From a virus, in IMG/VR virus record IMGVR_UViG_3300045119_000205, positions 1-64,000 of that record: a DNA stretch of 64,000 nt; one strand, given 5' to 3'. The position numbers and the translations under genes were made by a program. Numbering within the stretch: the stretch's first letter is position 1; the number at the start of each line of letters is the position of its first letter. The notes under the pieces are model-generated. The model was not told the origin of the DNA, made no database searches, and saw only the letters and a program-made list of their open reading frames with translations. Shown in pieces: positions 61,602 through 64,000 of the stretch.

Positions 61602-61632
61602 TGTTGACAGTTTGTCAGCAGGCTCGTATCTA
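61602..61632 (+). promoter_or_regulatory. Early promoter P6 with operator
   Basis: -35 TTGACA at 61604, 17-bp spacer, -10 TATCTA at 61627. Operator TGTTGAC-AGTTT-GTCAGCA. Leader CGGCA/TGCCG hairpin, then GAAAGGACC and ATG 61671. Its 19-bp operator is identical to that of P7. Confidence 0.8.
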
Positions 61633-61670
61633 CGGGGCACCGGCACGGTATGCCGCGAAAGGACCAGACC

Positions 61671-61832
61671 ATGACCTACGCTGAATTTAAGGCCCTGGAA
61701 GACGCGCTGGAGGCGGCCTACCGCTCGCTGCTCTGCAATGTCGATCCTCGCCACGAGCGCGAACTGCACGCGGCCTACATCGCCGCCAGCGACGCCTACG
61801 ACATCGCCTGCGACGAGTTCCAAGAAGCCTGA
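61671..61832 (+). CDS. Small helical early protein, unknown
   Basis: A 53-aa protein (MTYAEFKALEDALEAAYRSL ... ASDAYDIACDEFQEA). ATG 61671 has AAAGGACC upstream. Looks like a two-helix hairpin; unknown function. Confidence 0.55.
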   Translation: MTYAEFKALEDALEAAYRSLLCNVDPRHERELHAAYIAASDAYDIACDEFQEA

Positions 61833-61843
61833 TCACTAACAAC

Positions 61844-61863
61844 GCGGGGGCACAGGCCCCCGC
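61844..61863 (+). other. Intercistronic hairpin, 8-bp stem, 4-nt loop
   Basis: GCGGGGGC-ACAG-GCCCCCGC lies 11 bp after the previous stop and is followed by CAATCAAGGACC and the next ATG. Same design as those at 56759, 62884 and 63428. Confidence 0.6.
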
Positions 61864-61886
61864 CCCCAATCAAGGACCATTTTCCT

Positions 61887-62021
61887 ATGTATATCTGGGT
61901 CGATATCGAAGATCTCACCAAGCTCGCCAAGCTCTGCGCGCAGTTCGTGCGCGAGGGGCTGACGTTCGAAGTCAGCGAAAAAGGGCACCGCTGGCTCATC
62001 GAACTCACCGGAGGTTTCTGA
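61887..62021 (+). CDS. Very small early protein, unknown
   Basis: A 44-aa protein (MYIWVDIEDLTKLAKLCAQF, then VREGLTFEVSEKGHRWLIEL). CAAGGACC precedes the ATG and the next ATG follows by 2 bp. Compact alpha/beta pattern; no family assigned. Confidence 0.5.
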   Translation: MYIWVDIEDLTKLAKLCAQFVREGLTFEVSEKGHRWLIELTGGF

Positions 62022-62023
62022 CC

Positions 62024-62236
62024 ATGGACGGATACGCCATCACCATCGCCTGGATCGAAGGCGCCAACCACGTCAAGGTCGTGCAGCTTGACTACGCGCA
62101 AGGCGAGGAGAACCTCGCCCGCGCCGCCTACCGCGCCGCCTGCGCCAACCCCAACGCCATCTCCGCGACCCTGGAAGGGCCGGGCGGCATCATCCTGGCG
62201 GAATACGAAGCGGCGCAAACCGCGCTGGAGGTCTGA
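62024..62236 (+). CDS. Small early protein, unknown
   Basis: A 70-aa alpha/beta protein (MDGYAITIAWIEGANHVKVV; AAYRAACANPNAISATLEGP), with GGAGG before the ATG. Probably co-translated with its neighbours; function unknown. Confidence 0.5.
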   Translation: MDGYAITIAWIEGANHVKVVQLDYAQGEENLARAAYRAACANPNAISATLEGPGGIILAEYEAAQTALEV

Positions 62237-62239
62237 GCC

Positions 62240-62428
62240 ATGGAGCCGATCTACCGCATCGAGAAACTCACTCTGACCCATCACCACGCGGTCTATCGCG
62301 TGGTCAGTGGAAAGGGGCGCCTCTACCAGCAATGGGGCACATTCCACACCCGCGAGGAGGCCGAGGCATGCGCCCGCGAGCGGCTCCTGAACGAGGTGCT
62401 GGCGGGGAGGGATCACAGCGACGAATAG
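62240..62428 (+). CDS. Small early protein, unknown
   Basis: A 62-aa protein (IYRIEKLTLTHHHAVYRVVS; TFHTREEAEACARERLLNEV). Strand-strand-helix pattern resembling short phage proteins of the WGTFxTxEEA type. GGAGG at 62229. Last gene of the P6 transcript. Confidence 0.52.
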   Translation: MEPIYRIEKLTLTHHHAVYRVVSGKGRLYQQWGTFHTREEAEACARERLLNEVLAGRDHSDE

Positions 62429-62459
62429 CGTAACGTCACGCGCCTGTGACCTGGGGGTC

Positions 62460-62490
62460 TGTTGACAGTTTGTCAGCAGGCCCTTATCTA
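62460..62490 (+). promoter_or_regulatory. Early promoter P7 with operator
   Basis: -35 TTGACA at 62462, 17-bp spacer, -10 TATCTA at 62485. Operator TGTTGAC-AGTTT-GTCAGCA, identical to that of P6. CGCGAAAGGACC precedes the GTG at 62530. Confidence 0.8.
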
Positions 62491-62529
62491 CGTCGTCACC
62501 GGCACCCCCGCCGCGAAAGGACCAAGCTC

Positions 62530-62877
62530 GTGATCTCCACCAACCTCATCGCCCGCCGCGTCGCCCCAGGCGTCCCCGTGTGGAACCTGATTGCCGACCG
62601 CGCCGAAATCGGCATCCTCTCCAACCTGCCCCGCGAAAAGGCCGCCTGCATCACCGCAAACTACCACGGCCAGCGCCTCGATTTCCGCGCCTCCTCCACC
62701 GAGGTCGTGCTCGCCGCCCTGCGCTGCGCCATCGACGCACTCGACTACATCGCGGCCGAGGAAGCCGCCCACGAAGACATCGAGGACGAGGACGGCGAGA
62801 TCGCCCGCATCCGTCACGAAGAGAACCTCAACGACGCCTGGGCGCAACGTCACGCTCACGAAGACCCCTGGTACTGA
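62530..62877 (+). CDS. Small acidic early protein, unknown
   Basis: A 115-aa protein from GTG (AAAGGACC upstream). N-terminal strands (VWNLIADRAEIGILSNLPRE; YHGQRLDFRASSTEVVLAAL) and a strongly acidic helix (AAEEAAHEDIEDEDGEIARI). Function unknown; no catalytic motif. Confidence 0.55.
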   Translation: MISTNLIARRVAPGVPVWNLIADRAEIGILSNLPREKAACITANYHGQRLDFRASSTEVVLAALRCAIDALDYIAAEEAAHEDIEDEDGEIARIRHEENLNDAWAQRHAHEDPWY

Positions 62878-62883
62878 AACCCT

Positions 62884-62905
62884 GGCGCCCCCTCACGGGG
62901 GCGCC
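62884..62905 (+). other. Intercistronic hairpin, 9-bp stem, TCAC loop
   Basis: GGCGCCCCC-TCAC-GGGGGCGCC, 6 bp after a stop codon, then CATCAAGGACC and ATG 62930. No T-tract. Same family as the other intercistronic hairpins. Confidence 0.62.
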
Positions 62906-62929
62906 TACCCCGCATCAAGGACCCCAGAC

Positions 62930-63421
62930 ATGACCCCCAAATACCCCACCCACTGCCAGATCTGCGCCCGCTCCATCTGCGCCGCCACCGGGCAGATCGC
63001 GCACCATGGCTACAAGCGCCCCGGACGCGGCTGGCAGACCGCCTCGTGCTTTGGCGCCCGCTACCAGCCCTATGAGGTCGCCTGCGACGCCATCCCGCAC
63101 GCCATCGAAGCCATCGACCGGTTCGTGGTGCGCACCCAGTCGCGCATCGAAGACCTCCTCGAAAACCCACCCCTGGAAATCGTGGAATACGGCCACGGCT
63201 ACCGCTCACGCGAAATCCGCTACCGGCTCCAGCGCCCCGAGGATTTCGATACCTCCGCGCCCTCCCCAGGCTGCTACAGCCCAGGCGGCCGCGATCACTA
63301 TCACTGCAACTTCCAGGGACAGGTGAAATCCCTGCGCCGCGATATCGAGAGCGCCAACGATGAGCGCCTGTTCCTCGTGCAGCGATTGCGAGACTGGAAA
63401 CCGGCACAGGAAGCCGCGTAA
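62930..63421 (+). CDS. Cys/His-rich conserved phage protein, unknown
   Basis: A 163-aa protein. C9, C12, C17, H25, H26 and C40 (CQICARSIC ... IAHHGYKRPGRGWQTASC) form a likely metal site; I recognise this IAHHGY-RPG-GWQ-ASC block from phage and prophage proteins of unknown role. The C-terminal half is helical (QVKSLRRDIESANDERLFLV). AAGGACC before the ATG. Confidence 0.6.
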   Translation: MTPKYPTHCQICARSICAATGQIAHHGYKRPGRGWQTASCFGARYQPYEVACDAIPHAIEAIDRFVVRTQSRIEDLLENPPLEIVEYGHGYRSREIRYRLQRPEDFDTSAPSPGCYSPGGRDHYHCNFQGQVKSLRRDIESANDERLFLVQRLRDWKPAQEAA

Positions 63422-63427
63422 TGTCAC

Positions 63428-63449
63428 AGGGGCGCCGCAAGGCGCCCCT
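63428..63449 (+). other. Hairpin with GCAA tetraloop before the terminase gene
   Basis: AGGGGCGCC-GCAA-GGCGCCCCT, a perfect 9-bp stem with a GNRA-type loop, 6 bp after a stop and 19 bp before the next ATG. It marks the border between early genes and the packaging genes. There is no T-tract, so it may allow read-through. Confidence 0.6.
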
Positions 63450-63468
63450 CACGCGTTAAAGGGCCAGC

Positions 63469-64000
63469 ATGGCTGACTTCGAAAATACCCACGTGGTCAA
63501 GCGCGAGCGAGCCAATAATGGCGCGCTCAGAACCGCTGTGCAGCCAAAGCTGGACGTTCTGAAGCAACAGCACAAACGTGTTGGACCGCCTATGAGGTTC
63601 GATGAAAGGACCTTTCAGAGCGTCCTAGAATTAGTTGCAATGGGCGGAATGATCTCGCAGATATGCGACGGAAAACCGCCATTTCCAACGTACGCGAGTT
63701 GGTACAGATGGCTCGCGGGTTCGCCCGAATTGCGAGATCGCTACGCACGCGCGCGCCATCTGGCTGTGGAACGATACGCTGATGAGATCATTTTGATTGC
63801 AGACGGCAAGCTGCCTGTAGGTGATATCGATGAGCCAACAAACCCGCAGCGCGACAGGCTGCGGATCGACGCGCGGCGATGGGTGATGGGCAAGCTCAAC
63901 CCGGCCTTCTGGGGTGACAAGACGGCGCCGCCCGCGCCGCCTGATGAGGCGGACGAGCGCACCATCATCGACGTGCGCAGCCTGGACCCGGCCACGCGCA
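63469..64000 (+). CDS. Small terminase subunit-like protein, 3' truncated by window edge
   Basis: 177 residues are visible after AAAGGGCC. Residues ~45-100, LELVAMGGMISQICDGKPPF, then YASWYRWLAGSPELRDRYAR and ARHLAVERYADEIILIAD, follow the helix-turn-helix pattern of small terminase subunits, which recognise phage DNA for packaging. Composition is less GC-biased in the first 300 bp. The large terminase presumably follows outside the window and leads into the portal gene at position 1. Confidence 0.7.
   Translation, partial: MADFENTHVVKRERANNGALRTAVQPKLDVLKQQHKRVGPPMRFDERTFQSVLELVAMGGMISQICDGKPPFPTYASWYRWLAGSPELRDRYARARHLAVERYADEIILIADGKLPVGDIDEPTNPQRDRLRIDARRWVMGKLNPAFWGDKTAPPAPPDEADERTIIDVRSLDPATR

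Noticed and set aside
1-64000. tRNA genes, integrase, large terminase and DNA polymerase A/B family genes
   Set aside because: I saw no cloverleaf sequence with CCA-type acceptor pattern and no protein with integrase, large-terminase or family A/B polymerase motifs. A dedicated scan (tRNAscan-SE, HMM search) would settle this; the segment outside the window is not excluded.

Overview
The window is most of the genome of a GC-rich tailed phage with a podovirus-like (P22/T7-type) virion plan. The left edge cuts into a P22-type portal gene, and the right edge cuts into what looks like a small terminase gene. Terminase, portal, capsid is the usual order, so the two edges probably face each other in a circular or circularly permuted genome. 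On that reading only the large terminase and the portal N-terminus are missing (inference). No sheath, tape-measure or baseplate genes were seen. The host is probably an exosortase-positive Gram-negative bacterium, perhaps an alphaproteobacterium. The reasons are two phage genes with PEP-CTERM sorting tails, high GC content, and a perfect chromosomal-type parS site.

Layout. (1) 1-13.9 kb: head genes. These are portal, an ADP-ribosyltransferase-like protein, a 1247-aa polyvalent protein with an overprinted small gene, a Gly/Lys-rich protein, a GroES-like protein, a scaffold-like protein, a parS-bearing gene, a probable decoration protein, the major capsid protein and a connector. (2) 13.9-27.6 kb: a long run of fibre/adhesin genes full of internal repeats, Gly-rich domains and LamG-like lectin modules. 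(3) 27.6-30.95 kb: lysis and cargo. Small membrane proteins, an antisense ribbon-helix-helix gene, a spanin/holin-like protein and a GH25 endolysin are followed by two secreted PEP-CTERM proteins, two tiny membrane peptides and a strong terminator. (4) 30.96-46.4 kb: adaptor, gp10-like tail hub, GNAT, two very large internal virion proteins (one with an SLT lysozyme domain) and a fibre with a C-terminal S74 chaperone.

(5) 46.5-52.4 kb, mostly minus strand: SSB-like protein, PD-(D/E)XK exonuclease, HhH protein, ParB-like protein, two small HTH proteins and several small unknowns, with a plus-strand VRR-NUC nuclease in the middle. (6) 52.5-63.4 kb, plus strand: many small unknown genes, a UvrD-like helicase and a primase-polymerase/RepA-like helicase. 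Directly behind the latter is a dense cluster of TGTATCG/CGATACA iterons that looks like a replication origin.

The early region has a uniform control design. Seven sigma70-type promoters (six plus, one minus), all with 17-bp spacers, carry a 19-bp inverted repeat TGTTGAC-N5-GTCAGCA over the -35 box. They are mostly followed by a GC-rich leader hairpin and an AAGGA-type ribosome site. Very stable hairpins with 3-4-nt loops sit between several downstream genes. The most unusual elements are the phage-borne PEP-CTERM pair, the operator-promoter family, the iteron origin next to a plasmid-like initiator, and the parS site. The last two together raise the possibility of a plasmid-like stage. No integrase was seen.
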